Origin: a bacterium
GTDB taxonomy: Bacteria > Hydrogenedentota > Hydrogenedentia > Hydrogenedentiales > SLHB01
Direction of reading: 5' to 3'
Assembly (NCBI GenBank): GCA_024231375.1
Contig: JAAEQP010000649.1
Span: 1 to 46,390, forward strand
Length of the DNA stretch: 46,390 nt
Notes under the pieces: generated by a model
Seen by the model: only the letters and a program-made list of their open reading frames with translations
What the model was told of the DNA's origin: nothing
The model's database searches: none
Part shown: piece after piece, positions 35,370 through 44,590 of the stretch
Numbering within the stretch: the first letter of the stretch is position 1
How the letters are laid out: every line of letters begins with the position of its first letter
Program-made: the position numbers and the translations under genes

Positions 35370-36853
35370 ATCGTCGTGAGTTTCTGTGCAGGTCGGGGCT
35401 AGTCGCGGGGGCGGCGCTGGGCGCGGGGCGGGCGAGTGCCGCGCAGGCGCGTACCGCCAAGAAGCCGAACGTCATTGTCATCTTCGCGGACGACCAGGGC
35501 TTCGCCGACCTGGGCTGCCAAGGCCAATTGCCCGACCTGAAGACGCCGAACCTGGACCGTTTGGCGGCGGAGGGGGTGCGGTGTACGGACGGGTATGTCA
35601 CGGCGCCGCAGTGCACGCCCTCCCGGGCGGGTTTGATGACGGGCCGGTACCAGCAACGGTTTGGGCTGGACCACAACGGGCTCAACCCGATGCCGCTGGA
35701 GGAAACGACGATTGCGGCCCGGTTGACGGCGGCGGGGTATGTGACGGGGATGGCGGGCAAATGGCATCTGGAGCCCAACGCGGTATCCTTCGATTGGGCC
35801 AAAGCCAATCTTGAGAAGGTGGAACGTAACCGGCAAGGCCGTCTCATCAACATTCCCTTCGAGAAGATCCTCCCGTATTTCCCGCGACACCGGGGTTTCC
35901 AAGAGACGTTCAGAGGCGCGATGCATCGGTTCCATGCAACGTACGACCTGAACGGAAATGACCTGGACCCGGCGGGCGAGTGGGTGGAAGACAAGCGGTT
36001 CCGAATCGATGTACAGAGCGACGCGGCCGTTGCGTTTCTCGACCGGCATCACGACGACCCGTTCTTTCTGTACGTGGCCTACTTCGCGCCGCACACGCCG
36101 CTTGAGGCCACGGACGAGTATCTCGCCATGCACCCAGGCGATATGCCCGAGCGTCGCCGGCATGCGCTCGCAATGCTATCGGGCATCGACCGGGGTGTGG
36201 GGCGGATGCTGGAGAAGCTGGAGGCGTACGGAATCGATGAGGATACGCTGATCTTCTACATCAGCGACAACGGCGCGCCCCTCAAGATCACCATGGAGGA
36301 TAGTCCCGTCACCACGGACGCCGGTGGTTGGGATGGTTCGCGCAATGATCCCTTCGTCGGCGAGAAGGGCATGTTGTCGGAAGGCGGTATCCGGGTGCCC
36401 TTCCTTGCTCGGTGGAAGGGGACGTTGCCCGAGGGGGCGGAGTACTCTGAACCAGTCATCTCACTCGATGCCGGGGCCACGGCGCTCGTGTTGGCAGGAC
36501 TCGACGCGCCTGCCGATATGGACGGTGTGAACCTCATTCCCTACCTCACGGGGAAGCGAAAGGGGTCGCCCCACGACGCGCTGTACTGGCGGTTCTGGAC
36601 CCAGAGCGCTATCCGCAAAGGGAAATGGAAGTACCTGCACGCGGGGAACGCGGGCCGGTTCCTGTTCGATTTGGCGAGTTCCGAACACGAGCGGCGCAAC
36701 CTGGTCGAGGACCACCCCGACGTAGCTGCCGAGTTGGAGAAGGACCTGCGCGCGTGGGCGGCCACCTTGAAGCACCCCGGCGTGCCCGAGACGCCGTTGA
36801 ACAATCAGGAAAGGGCGTGGTACGCGCACTACTTCGGGCTCGGGAGAGCCTAG
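35366..36853 (+). CDS. Tat-exported FGly-type sulfatase
   Basis: 495 residues, ATG overlapping the preceding stop. The N-terminus NRREFLCRSGLVAGAALG is a Tat signal. Sulfatase features: Asp42 and Asp43 in IFADDQGFAD bind calcium, Cys83 in CTPSR is converted to formylglycine, then GKWHLEPN, and the late SDNGAPLKI calcium-site segment. It hydrolyses sulfate esters. The Cys-type CxPSR motif fits the radical-SAM maturase encoded at 1360-2481; Tat export would follow cytosolic maturation and folding. It pairs with the GH29 fucosidase. The 3' end overlaps that of the convergent pgl gene at CTAG. Confidence 0.95.
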   Translation: MNRREFLCRSGLVAGAALGAGRASAAQARTAKKPNVIVIFADDQGFADLGCQGQLPDLKTPNLDRLAAEGVRCTDGYVTAPQCTPSRAGLMTGRYQQRFGLDHNGLNPMPLEETTIAARLTAAGYVTGMAGKWHLEPNAVSFDWAKANLEKVERNRQGRLINIPFEKILPYFPRHRGFQETFRGAMHRFHATYDLNGNDLDPAGEWVEDKRFRIDVQSDAAVAFLDRHHDDPFFLYVAYFAPHTPLEATDEYLAMHPGDMPERRRHALAMLSGIDRGVGRMLEKLEAYGIDEDTLIFYISDNGAPLKITMEDSPVTTDAGGWDGSRNDPFVGEKGMLSEGGIRVPFLARWKGTLPEGAEYSEPVISLDAGATALVLAGLDAPADMDGVNLIPYLTGKRKGSPHDALYWRFWTQSAIRKGKWKYLHAGNAGRFLFDLASSEHERRNLVEDHPDVAAELEKDLRAWAATLKHPGVPETPLNNQERAWYAHYFGLGRA

Positions 36854-37524
36854 TCGCCCAGCGCGGTATCCACGAACCACGTCGCATCCGAAACGCGGCC
36901 GGCAGGCAGGTCGCCGTTGCGGACTTGGGTGAGGGCGGGCGCTTTGGCTTCGCCGGCGACCAGGAACCACCGGCGGCGCGCGGCGTTGATGATGGGAAAG
37001 GTCATGGTGACGCGGTCGGTGGCCTGTTGGGGGACGCAGTTGCGGACGACGAGGCGTTCGGTTTCGTTGAGGGCGTTGGTGCCGGGGAAGAGGGACGCGG
37101 TGTGCCCGTCGTCGCCCATGCCGAGCAGGACAAGGTCGAAGGTAGGAACGCCTGCCTCGCTGCACGCGACCCGCGTGCGGATGAGGGATTCGTAGTCTTC
37201 CGCCGCGCCTTTTCGCTCGGCTTCCATCCGGTAGGCGGACACGCCGGGCACATGGTCAAGCAATTCCTCCCGGAGCATCTTCCAGTTGGACGCATCCTCG
37301 GCGGGCGGCACGCATCGCTCGTCCACCTGAAAGATGCTGACCTTGGTCCAGTCGATGTCGCACCGGTAGGTTGAGGCGAGCAGACGGAACAGGGCGCAGG
37401 GCGTGGAGCCACCCGACACGGCGATGGCGGCCTCGTCCAAGGGCGCGAGCAACGCCACCAAGGCCTCGGCGGCGCAATTCGCGGGGTCGTCGGCAACAAT
37501 GAAGGTGTGATTGGGCGGCGGCAT
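36850..37524 (-). CDS. pgl: 6-phosphogluconolactonase
   Basis: 224 residues from ATG 37524 (product MPPPNHTFIVADD). GAGG is 9 bases upstream. An ATG at 37551 overlapping zwf by 16 bases is an alternative. It hydrolyses 6-phosphogluconolactone in the oxidative pentose phosphate pathway. Family features: AIAVSGGSTPCALFRLLAS, VSIFQVDERCVPP, and LLGMGDDGHTASLFPGT. It directly follows zwf, the previous step. The open frame extends far upstream through zwf, but that part is not translated from a sensible start. Confidence 0.94.
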   Translation of the reverse strand: MPPPNHTFIVADDPANCAAEALVALLAPLDEAAIAVSGGSTPCALFRLLASTYRCDIDWTKVSIFQVDERCVPPAEDASNWKMLREELLDHVPGVSAYRMEAERKGAAEDYESLIRTRVACSEAGVPTFDLVLLGMGDDGHTASLFPGTNALNETERLVVRNCVPQQATDRVTMTFPIINAARRRWFLVAGEAKAPALTQVRNGDLPAGRVSDATWFVDTALGD

Positions 37525-37535
37525 CCGCACCGACC

Positions 37536-39083
37536 TCAGATATCGCGCCATTGCCCGGTCCCCTGGGGGAACAGGCGATTGGCGGCGGGAGGTCCCCACG
37601 TGCCGGGCCGGTACAAGTCGGGTGGTTCGGCGCTTTCCCATGCGTTGAGGATGTCGGTGACGATCTGCCACGCGCACTCGATTTCGTCGGACCGAGTGAA
37701 CAGGGTCGAGTCGCCGCGGAGAGCGTCCAACAGCAGCCGTTCGTAGGCTTCCGGCAACCCTTCGCTGAAGGTGCGGCCGTAGTTGAAATCCATGGTGACG
37801 GGCTGAAGCTGGAAATCCATGCCGGGCGGTTTGGCGCTGAACGTGAGCGAGATGCCCTCGTCGGGCTGAATACGGAACACCAAGGCATTGGCGTCGGGCA
37901 GTTCCACGCCGAGATCGCGGAAGTAGTGCGTGGGCGGTTGCTTGAATTGAATGGCGATCTCGGTGAGACGTTCCTTCATGGCTTTGCCCGTGCGAAGCAG
38001 GAAGGGGACGCCCGCCCACCTCCAGTTGTCGATGCAAAGGCGGAGGGCTACATAGGTTTCCGTCACCGAATCGTGCGCGACACCGCCTTCGCTCAGGTAT
38101 CCGGGAGTGCCGCCGCCTTCGGCGTACTGTCCGCGCACATACCAGGTCTCGGGCGGTTCGCCGCTCGGCAATTGCGCGGAGCTGAGCACCTTCATCTTCT
38201 CGTCGCGGATCTGCTTGGCGTTGAACCGTGCAGGCGGTTCCATCGCCACCAGGCACATGATTTGGAACAGGTGGTTCTGCATGACGTCGCGCAACGCGCC
38301 GACCCCGTCGTAGAACGCGCCGCGCCGTCCTTCCATGCCGACCGTCTCGGCCATGGTGATCTGCATATGTTCCACGTACGTTTGGTTGAAGAGGGGCTCG
38401 AAAATGGCATTTCCGAATCGAAAGGCGAAGATATTTTGGACCGTTTCCTTGCCGAGGTAGTGGTCGATTCGGAAGATCTGGTCTTCGTTCAGCACAGAGC
38501 CGACCGCACGGTTTAGCGCTCGGGCTGAAGGTAGATCGTGGCCGAAGGGCTTCTCGAGGACTACCCGCGACCACGTGTCCGATCCCCGGCCGCGGATAAG
38601 GCCGGCCGCGCCGAGTTTCTCTACGATGGGTGTGAAGAACTCCGGGGCCACGGCCAGGTAGTACAAGCGATTGCCGGGATGGCCCAGGCCGCCCTCGATG
38701 GCATCCAGCCGTTCGCCGAGCCCGGCGAGGTCCTTGCCCGACGAGAAGTCGCATCGGTGGTAGTGCAGATTCGAGACGAAGGGGTCGCACGACTCGCTCG
38801 ATCCGTGGCCCGTGCGCGAGTGCTTCTTCAGAGCCTCGCACATCTCCAGGCGGAATTCGTTGTCGCTTTTGTCGCGGCGGGCTACGCCCACCACGGCGAT
38901 TTCTTTGGGGAGGAATCCTGCGTTCCAGAGGTTGTAGATGGCGGGGATCAGTTTGCGTCCCGCCAAATCACCGGTGGCGCCGAAGATGACAATGGTCCCC
39001 ATGGAATCCGGTGCGACACGAAACTGGGATTGGTCGGGCGATGCCCGGTCGCCTGTGAACGCGGCAGTCGGTTTGGCTGGCAT
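37536..39083 (-). CDS. zwf: glucose-6-phosphate 1-dehydrogenase
   Basis: 515 residues, ATG with GAGG 7 bases upstream. It oxidises glucose 6-phosphate to 6-phosphogluconolactone with NADP+. Features: the nucleotide-binding GATGDLAGRK (35-44), the catalytic RIDHYLGKE signature (205-213), and LEKPFGHDL. Length is as expected. The first 25 residues before the Rossmann fold are poorly conserved. It lies upstream of pgl, and the IMPase-fold gene precedes it on the same strand by about 95 bases. Confidence 0.96.
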   Translation of the reverse strand: MPAKPTAAFTGDRASPDQSQFRVAPDSMGTIVIFGATGDLAGRKLIPAIYNLWNAGFLPKEIAVVGVARRDKSDNEFRLEMCEALKKHSRTGHGSSESCDPFVSNLHYHRCDFSSGKDLAGLGERLDAIEGGLGHPGNRLYYLAVAPEFFTPIVEKLGAAGLIRGRGSDTWSRVVLEKPFGHDLPSARALNRAVGSVLNEDQIFRIDHYLGKETVQNIFAFRFGNAIFEPLFNQTYVEHMQITMAETVGMEGRRGAFYDGVGALRDVMQNHLFQIMCLVAMEPPARFNAKQIRDEKMKVLSSAQLPSGEPPETWYVRGQYAEGGGTPGYLSEGGVAHDSVTETYVALRLCIDNWRWAGVPFLLRTGKAMKERLTEIAIQFKQPPTHYFRDLGVELPDANALVFRIQPDEGISLTFSAKPPGMDFQLQPVTMDFNYGRTFSEGLPEAYERLLLDALRGDSTLFTRSDEIECAWQIVTDILNAWESAEPPDLYRPGTWGPPAANRLFPQGTGQWRDI

Positions 39084-39179
39084 GGTACTACCTCATGACT
39101 GGAAGGCGGATACCGCCATGCGAGGCCACGGCGTTGTGGCCTTCGTCCGGGAACACCCGGCGGGATACGTCGAATTCCG

Positions 39180-40586
39180 TTAGGAAGTCAGCTCCGCTCG
39201 GCGTTTCAGAAGGCGCTCGAACTGCTTGATGCGGATGTCGAAGAAACTGAGCAGTTTATCGTGCAGTTCCGCATTGGCCGCCGCGATAAGGGACTTCTGG
39301 TTGGACACGGAACTGTCAAGCAGCAGCATATCGTCGAAGGTGTTCCCGTACGCGTCCGTCACGATGCAGCCGGCCTCGCGCGCAATCAGGACCGACGCGC
39401 AGATGTCGTACGGCGCGATCCCGAGCACGACGCCCCGTCCCGCATTGATGAACTGGTCTTCGACGACATCCTCCAGATCCCGAAGGTAGCGGTTGGCGAA
39501 GTCCACGCAGGCGTCCAACTGATGGGTCAACAACCGCGTGAGGCTGTAAGATGTGCTGTTGCAGGCAAAGAAGCCGCCCTTCAAGCTTGTCAGATCGATG
39601 AGCTTCGCCGCCGTGGGGAAGATCAGTTCCGCGGGCCGCGCAGGTACCGTCATGGACCACGTCACGGTCTCGAGGTCGGCGTTCTTCGACAGTTTGGGCT
39701 TCTTGTACTGTCCGTCGATATAGATACGGGCGCCCTTGCCGCGTTCCGCATAGAACGTGCGCGGACGAAGAATCTCCATCACACAGCCGTTGTCCACATC
39801 GGCCAGAGTCGGACGCTCGATGACGCGGGTGCTGCACACCGAAACCACGCACGACTCGAACCCGCTCTTGGCGGCCCGGCTCCCGTCGATGGGGTCGACG
39901 ACCAGCAGGTGTTCAGGTTGGCTGGAGGTGAATGTGGTGTAGCCCGCGTCTTCCGAGTAGTAGGCCACGGGCATGCGCGCCTCGCGCAAGAACGCAAGCA
40001 GCGCCTTCTCCGCGACCTTGTCGACTTGGAACGTGGCGTCGCCGCTGGCAGCACTGCCCTGAATCTCGCCTCCTCGGGCGTCGAGGACCAGCGGTTGTAC
40101 CGCGTCGCGAATTGCCGTGCCGATCTCGATGAGAAAGTCCCTCGGCAGAACCTTCACGCGGCTCTTGGAGGGCTTGCGTGCGGCGGCAGGCTTGGCCTGG
40201 CGCGTTCGGGCCGGGGCCTTTGCGGTCGCGTTTTTCGCGGGCGGCGATTCTTTGCGATTCGGCGCGGCGGTCTTCTTCGTGGCCTTGGAGGCCACCTTCT
40301 TCGGGGGTGCGGCAGTCTTCTTCACAGGCTCAACAGTCTTCTTCCTTGCGGGGGTCGCAGATTTCTTCACAGATTTCACAGTCTTCTTCTTCACGGGTGC
40401 GGCTTTCTTTTTCGCGGGTGACGCCGCCTTCTTCTTCGCGGGCGACACGGCCCGCTTCTTGGCCGGTTTCGCCTTGGTCGCGGGCGTCTTCTTGACCGCC
40501 TTCTTGGCGACCTTCTTCTTCGCCGACGCCTTAGTCTTGGGCTTCACTCTCGACGCGCTCTTGGGACTGGTTTTCTTTTTCGCCAT
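39180..40586 (-). CDS. inositol monophosphatase-fold enzyme with a histone-H1-like N-terminal tail
   Basis: 468 residues from ATG 40586 (GAGG 7 bases upstream). Residues 1-143 are almost entirely Lys, Ala, Pro, Ser and Thr, in PAKKKAASPAKKKAA-type repeats, like the C-terminal tail of eukaryotic histone H1 and bacterial H1-like proteins. From about 147 the inositol monophosphatase fold begins. Metal-site elements are SED at 211-213, DPIDGS at 231-236 and Asp394 in GIAPYDICASVL. Members hydrolyse sugar or inositol phosphates or 3'-phosphoadenosine phosphates. The tail may bind DNA or RNA, but no such fusion is familiar to me. It follows the DUF6807 gene by about 50 bases. Confidence 0.88.
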   Translation of the reverse strand: MAKKKTSPKSASRVKPKTKASAKKKVAKKAVKKTPATKAKPAKKRAVSPAKKKAASPAKKKAAPVKKKTVKSVKKSATPARKKTVEPVKKTAAPPKKVASKATKKTAAPNRKESPPAKNATAKAPARTRQAKPAAARKPSKSRVKVLPRDFLIEIGTAIRDAVQPLVLDARGGEIQGSAASGDATFQVDKVAEKALLAFLREARMPVAYYSEDAGYTTFTSSQPEHLLVVDPIDGSRAAKSGFESCVVSVCSTRVIERPTLADVDNGCVMEILRPRTFYAERGKGARIYIDGQYKKPKLSKNADLETVTWSMTVPARPAELIFPTAAKLIDLTSLKGGFFACNSTSYSLTRLLTHQLDACVDFANRYLRDLEDVVEDQFINAGRGVVLGIAPYDICASVLIAREAGCIVTDAYGNTFDDMLLLDSSVSNQKSLIAAANAELHDKLLSFFDIRIKQFERLLKRRAELTS

Positions 40587-40638
40587 TGCTTGCCTCACCA
40601 TACGCACGCACGATCGGGCCGCCGGGATTCGGCGCGGC

Positions 40639-41799
40639 CTATTCCACGCCGATCACGGGCGGAGCGACAAAATCGTGGAAACGGTTAGCCACTTTGCCCT
40701 TACGTGCGTCCCCCCGGTGCACATACAACCGGTACCGCCACGTTGTTTTGCTGCCCTTCTTGAAGACCATATCGCCCCGAACCTTCGCCTCCGGCCTATA
40801 GTAGCTTGAGGCGAAGCAGTTCGCCGTCATAAGACCGTAATTGCGGACGTGCCATCCCGTGGGGTAGCGTGGATTCGTCTCGTGGTCGAGGATGGCCACG
40901 CCCACGTGCGTGCCGTCGACCGTGCCGCTGTAGTCGCACCACGGGGCCGACTTGCCCCACGTCTCCGCTTCGTTAATGCCGCCGTATCCGTTCTCGATCT
41001 TGCCGCCAACGGGTACATCCATGCTACTGGCCACACGGACCGACAGGAGCCCGCCTTCCTTGGTGTCGCGGAAGGTGACTTGCTTCTGGGTCATCTTGAA
41101 GGTGACCGCTACGTCGAGCAGCCGCGCACCGCCGGGAAGGGCGTAGAACTTTACGTCGCGCACTTCTTCGAACTGCTTGCGCTCGGCGTTGGTACACCAG
41201 TCGTTCAACGCGGTGATCTGACCGAATACGGGACCGGACGCCTTCTTGATGAACTTGCGGTGGCGCTGCCAGCCGTGGCCCTTGTCTTCGCTCCAGTTGT
41301 CGACCCGGTCGCACTCGCCGTAGGCCACCCACACGCTCTTGTGATGGGGATGGTCCTGCTTCTCACCCTTCACGTCCTTGGTGATGGGGTAGCTGCGGGT
41401 AACCTTGGCGTCGTTGGGCCCGAGGATGGGATGCATGAAGGGCCTAACCCATTCGCAGCCATAGTGATAGGAAGTGAAGGGCTTGCCCAGGATATCCACC
41501 GCGACGCGGCTTTCGCTCACTACATCGGTCAGCACGACGCCGGGTCTTGCCGTATCAGCCTTGGCTGGCTTGGCGACCAACTTCTGGGTCTGACCCGCTT
41601 TCAATCCATTCACGAGCCATGTGAGGGCAATCCCGCCCTTGCTTCGTTCGACTTGGCAGGCAATGAGTTTCTTGGTTTTCGTGTCTTTCAAGTCTACGAA
41701 CTTCACTTCCTTGGCATTCCAGGGGAGTTCAACGCGTACAGGGCAACAATTCCGGTCGTGTTCACCGGCTTGAACGGTCAGTTTGCAGGTCGCGGCCAC
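40639..41799 (-). CDS. DUF6807 (PmoA-like) family protein
   Basis: 386 residues from GTG 41799, which has GAGGAG 8 bases upstream. A longer frame starts at 41841, but TATAAT lies across its beginning, so I prefer the shorter start. The protein has the DUF6807 pattern: HHKSVWVAYGECDRVDNW, then LDVAVTF, DTKEGGLLSVRVASSM and GVAILDHETNPRYPTGWHVRNYG, with several His and Asp residues. Most relatives are exported; this one shows no signal peptide, so it may be cytoplasmic. The activity of the family is unknown, though it often co-occurs with carbohydrate genes. Confidence 0.82.
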   Translation of the reverse strand: MAATCKLTVQAGEHDRNCCPVRVELPWNAKEVKFVDLKDTKTKKLIACQVERSKGGIALTWLVNGLKAGQTQKLVAKPAKADTARPGVVLTDVVSESRVAVDILGKPFTSYHYGCEWVRPFMHPILGPNDAKVTRSYPITKDVKGEKQDHPHHKSVWVAYGECDRVDNWSEDKGHGWQRHRKFIKKASGPVFGQITALNDWCTNAERKQFEEVRDVKFYALPGGARLLDVAVTFKMTQKQVTFRDTKEGGLLSVRVASSMDVPVGGKIENGYGGINEAETWGKSAPWCDYSGTVDGTHVGVAILDHETNPRYPTGWHVRNYGLMTANCFASSYYRPEAKVRGDMVFKKGSKTTWRYRLYVHRGDARKGKVANRFHDFVAPPVIGVE

Positions 41800-41831
41800 T
41801 TCCGAATCTCCTCGCAGAGCCCGTTTGGGCA

Positions 41832-41860
41832 TTATAACCACTTCGTTTGGGCCAGTTTAG
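41832..41860 (-). promoter_or_regulatory. candidate promoter for the DUF6807 gene
   Basis: On the minus strand a perfect TATAAT (41832-41837) lies 17 bases from a weak TAAACT (41855-41860). Transcription would start about 20-25 bases before the GTG at 41799, which has its own ribosome site. Confidence 0.45.
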
Positions 41861-42018
41861 CAGTTTTATTCCGGCAAGTCCAGTGTCCTCTGGCCCAACA
41901 GCGGGATTCGTGGGGCGCCGAGGGGGCGAAGATGGGCGACTCGACGACGGACAGGATCTCGTAAGATCTTCTAGACAAATGCGTTAGCGACGCCGGGAGT
42001 GGCGGTCTGAGTCAGGCG

Positions 42019-42723
42019 TTATCGTTCACGTGCGAAGACGCTGAAGGCAAACAAGACACAGGATCCATAGTAGATGGGGTAATCCACCGCCGTGGTGAGC
42101 AGTTCGCGTTCGCCCTGATCGATGAAGGCCGTTTTCGCGACCAGAATGTCGGAAAAGTAGAACGCGATTGCCGCGAGGATGAGTAGCAGCCGGGCAGGGC
42201 CGCGGCGAAGGCCGAACGCCGCAGTGGTCATTGCGGAGATGACGAGCAGATACGCGATCACCGGTGCCTGCTGACAGACCGGGACATGGGGAAACAACCA
42301 CACGAACAGGCCGGCGGAAATTGGCAGGACCAGAATCGAGGAAAGCGCGGCCCGCTTCCACTGGACACCATGCACGGCGAAGGCCGGGATCAGCGCGAGA
42401 TGGGCCAGCAGGAAGGCTCCGAGGCCCATGATGAAGTTGCCGGGACCGAACACATCGCCCATCCAACACAGCACCAGAGCCACCAGAATGAGCCGGCCGA
42501 AGGTGCTTCGCAACCCGCCACCCAGGACGCCGATGAGCACGTAGCTCGTGGATGCCATGTACACCCACGGCATGGCGTTATCGAGCCGGTCGGTACACCA
42601 GGCAGTTACCATGCCGAACACGCCGATATAGACGAGGATCGTCAGGACCCCTGCCGCTACCCTCGCCATCGGCTGACTTGCAGGACCTGCGGGATTCACC
42701 GCCGTACGTTCACTCGAACTCAA
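42019..42723 (-). CDS. YhhN/TMEM86-family membrane protein (lysoplasmalogenase-like)
   Basis: 234 residues. The start is set at TTG 42723, just after the symporter stop, with AGAGG 10 bases upstream; GTG 42699 is the alternative. About eight hydrophobic helices, with the family motifs CWMGDVFGPGNFIMGLGAFLLAHLALIPAF and IAFYFSDILVAKTAF. YhhN homologues in animals (TMEM86) cleave the vinyl ether of lysoplasmalogens; the reaction in bacteria is not established. It lies 22 bases downstream of the SSS symporter and is probably cotranscribed. Confidence 0.85.
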   Translation of the reverse strand: MSSSERTAVNPAGPASQPMARVAAGVLTILVYIGVFGMVTAWCTDRLDNAMPWVYMASTSYVLIGVLGGGLRSTFGRLILVALVLCWMGDVFGPGNFIMGLGAFLLAHLALIPAFAVHGVQWKRAALSSILVLPISAGLFVWLFPHVPVCQQAPVIAYLLVISAMTTAAFGLRRGPARLLLILAAIAFYFSDILVAKTAFIDQGERELLTTAVDYPIYYGSCVLFAFSVFARER

Positions 42724-42745
42724 CAGACTGAAACCTCTTAATTTC

Positions 42746-44590
42746 TCAGATGATCTTCTCGACCGTCGCGTTCTGCCCATCCCGAAGGTGAGCGGACTCC
42801 AGCGCCTCGGCACTGACCCGGACGGCGTCCCCCTCGCATGACGTGTGAGCCCGCACATGCACCGAGCGCAGGCCTCCAAACCACCAGCGTGTGTCGCACA
42901 CGTATACCATGTCGCCAGGGTCGGCGTCCATACTGGTCATCGCCGACGCTGGCACAATAGCCTCGTCGCCCGTGAGCGCGGGGTCAACCTCAACCCGCAC
43001 GCGCGCCTTCCGGCCTGGGCGCAGGTTGGGCTTGGCGCCCTTGAACAGCTCCATGCCCTGGACTTGGGTACCCGTGATGAGGCCGGCCATCTGCGCAGTC
43101 GGCTTTGGTTTCGTGAAGAGCGATACCACGATCCCGAGCACACCACAGACCGTCAGCCCGTACAGGGCTCGCGTGAACTTGTAGCTGCCGTCGCCCATTC
43201 CGAAAGAGAACGGTTTCAGCAGGAACTCGTCAAATGGAGAGAAGAAGGTGACTGCGATGAGGGCGATACCGCCGAAAAGCGTGGCCGTGGCCGCTTTGGG
43301 AGAGTAGCGTTTCCACAGAATCCCCAGCAGAATGGCCACCACGACCGGTGCTGGAATAGAGCCCGTCACCAGGGCGTGGGCCTGGTATACGCTGCTGTCC
43401 TTTCCTTCCATGTACAAGGGTACCAACGCCATGCCCAGGGCCGCCACCACGATGCTGGAGATCCGGGCCACCAGAAGGCAGCTCTTGTCATCGGCTTTGG
43501 GGCGAATGTACTGCCGCCACACGTCGTTCACGAAGATGGCGCTCGCCGCGTTGATGAGGGTGTCGGCCGTGCTCATGAGGGCCGCCGTCAGCGCCGCGAG
43601 CACGAACCCGAAGATGCCGGGGGCGCACAGGAAATGGGCGGTTCGCACGAAGGCGTCCGAGGCCGTCATCTCCAAGTCGCCATTCTCGACCAGGGCGCGT
43701 CCGATCCAGCCGGGGCCGCTGGTGGCGATGGCGGCCAAGGGCGCCAGTACCAGAATCCAGCAAACGGCCATCTTTCGGGCGTCTTTCACGCTCTTGAGCG
43801 ACAGGAACCGCATCACGATGCCCTGGTTCATTAGCATGAAGGCACCCGTGTTGCACAGCCCGTCTTGTCCCCATATGCCGATAAAACTGAACTTGTCCGG
43901 TGCGGCAAACTCGGAGAATGCGAATTTGTGGCTCTGGGGCAGCAGCGCCCAGAAGTCACCGAACCCGCCGAAATGCCAGATGCCGACGGCGACTACACCG
44001 AGTCCCGCGACAAGCAGAATAATCCCTTGGGCCAGATCGGTCATGATAACGGACGTTTGGCCGCCGAAGATGACGTACAGGGCCACGAGGGCGGTGGTGG
44101 CGATCGCGCCCAACACAACGTCCCAACCAAGAAGTGCGTTGAGCACTTTGCCGACGGTAAACACGTTGATGCCGATGTAGGCGACGATGTAGAGCAGGAT
44201 GAGGAGAGTCGCCCCAACACGCGCCGATGGGCCGAACCGCCGCTCAAAATACTCGGGGATGGACCCGATCCGCTGGTAGTAGATGATGGGTAGCCAGATG
44301 AGGAGCAAGATGGCCATCCAGAACCAGTCGTTGAGGTAGCTCTGGGTGCTCGAAATGCCGAAGTCGAAGCCGACTTTGCTGTACTTCTGGAAACTGTAGC
44401 TGCCGACCGTCGTGGCCACGCACGAGAAGGCGATGAGCCACCACGCGAACCGCTGCCCGCCGAAGAAATAGTCCTTGGTGGTCTTGGTGTACCGGCCGAA
44501 CACCAGGCCAAACGCCACGATGAACAGGAAATAGCCGACAGTGACCACCAGATCGAGCCGAGTGCCGAGGAATTGGGTGGGTTCGTTCAT
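42746..44590 (-). CDS. sodium:solute symporter with C-terminal soluble domain
   Basis: 614 residues from ATG 44590 (GGGAGG 7 bases upstream), overlapping the stop of the small membrane protein gene (ATGA). About 13 helices carry the SSS signatures: RFAWWLIAFSCVATTVGSYSFQKYS, YQRIGSIPEYFERRFG and ALMSTADTLINAASAIFVNDVW. After the last helix (about 495) a soluble beta-rich tail of some 115 residues follows (GTQVQGMELFKG, PGDMVYVCDTRWWFGG), which is not part of the standard fold. The transported solute is unknown. The small partner gene upstream recalls the PanF-YhdT and ActP-YjcH pairs. Confidence 0.9.
   Translation of the reverse strand: MNEPTQFLGTRLDLVVTVGYFLFIVAFGLVFGRYTKTTKDYFFGGQRFAWWLIAFSCVATTVGSYSFQKYSKVGFDFGISSTQSYLNDWFWMAILLLIWLPIIYYQRIGSIPEYFERRFGPSARVGATLLILLYIVAYIGINVFTVGKVLNALLGWDVVLGAIATTALVALYVIFGGQTSVIMTDLAQGIILLVAGLGVVAVGIWHFGGFGDFWALLPQSHKFAFSEFAAPDKFSFIGIWGQDGLCNTGAFMLMNQGIVMRFLSLKSVKDARKMAVCWILVLAPLAAIATSGPGWIGRALVENGDLEMTASDAFVRTAHFLCAPGIFGFVLAALTAALMSTADTLINAASAIFVNDVWRQYIRPKADDKSCLLVARISSIVVAALGMALVPLYMEGKDSSVYQAHALVTGSIPAPVVVAILLGILWKRYSPKAATATLFGGIALIAVTFFSPFDEFLLKPFSFGMGDGSYKFTRALYGLTVCGVLGIVVSLFTKPKPTAQMAGLITGTQVQGMELFKGAKPNLRPGRKARVRVEVDPALTGDEAIVPASAMTSMDADPGDMVYVCDTRWWFGGLRSVHVRAHTSCEGDAVRVSAEALESAHLRDGQNATVEKII

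Noticed and set aside
36850..38841. 663-codon minus frame suggesting a larger protein
   Set aside because: Only the last 224-233 residues are 6-phosphogluconolactonase; the rest is zwf read out of frame.
39123..39142. AGGCCAC / GTGGCCT hairpin between the IMPase-fold gene and zwf as terminator
   Set aside because: No T-tract on either strand, and the genes lie in the same direction; more likely chance pairing.
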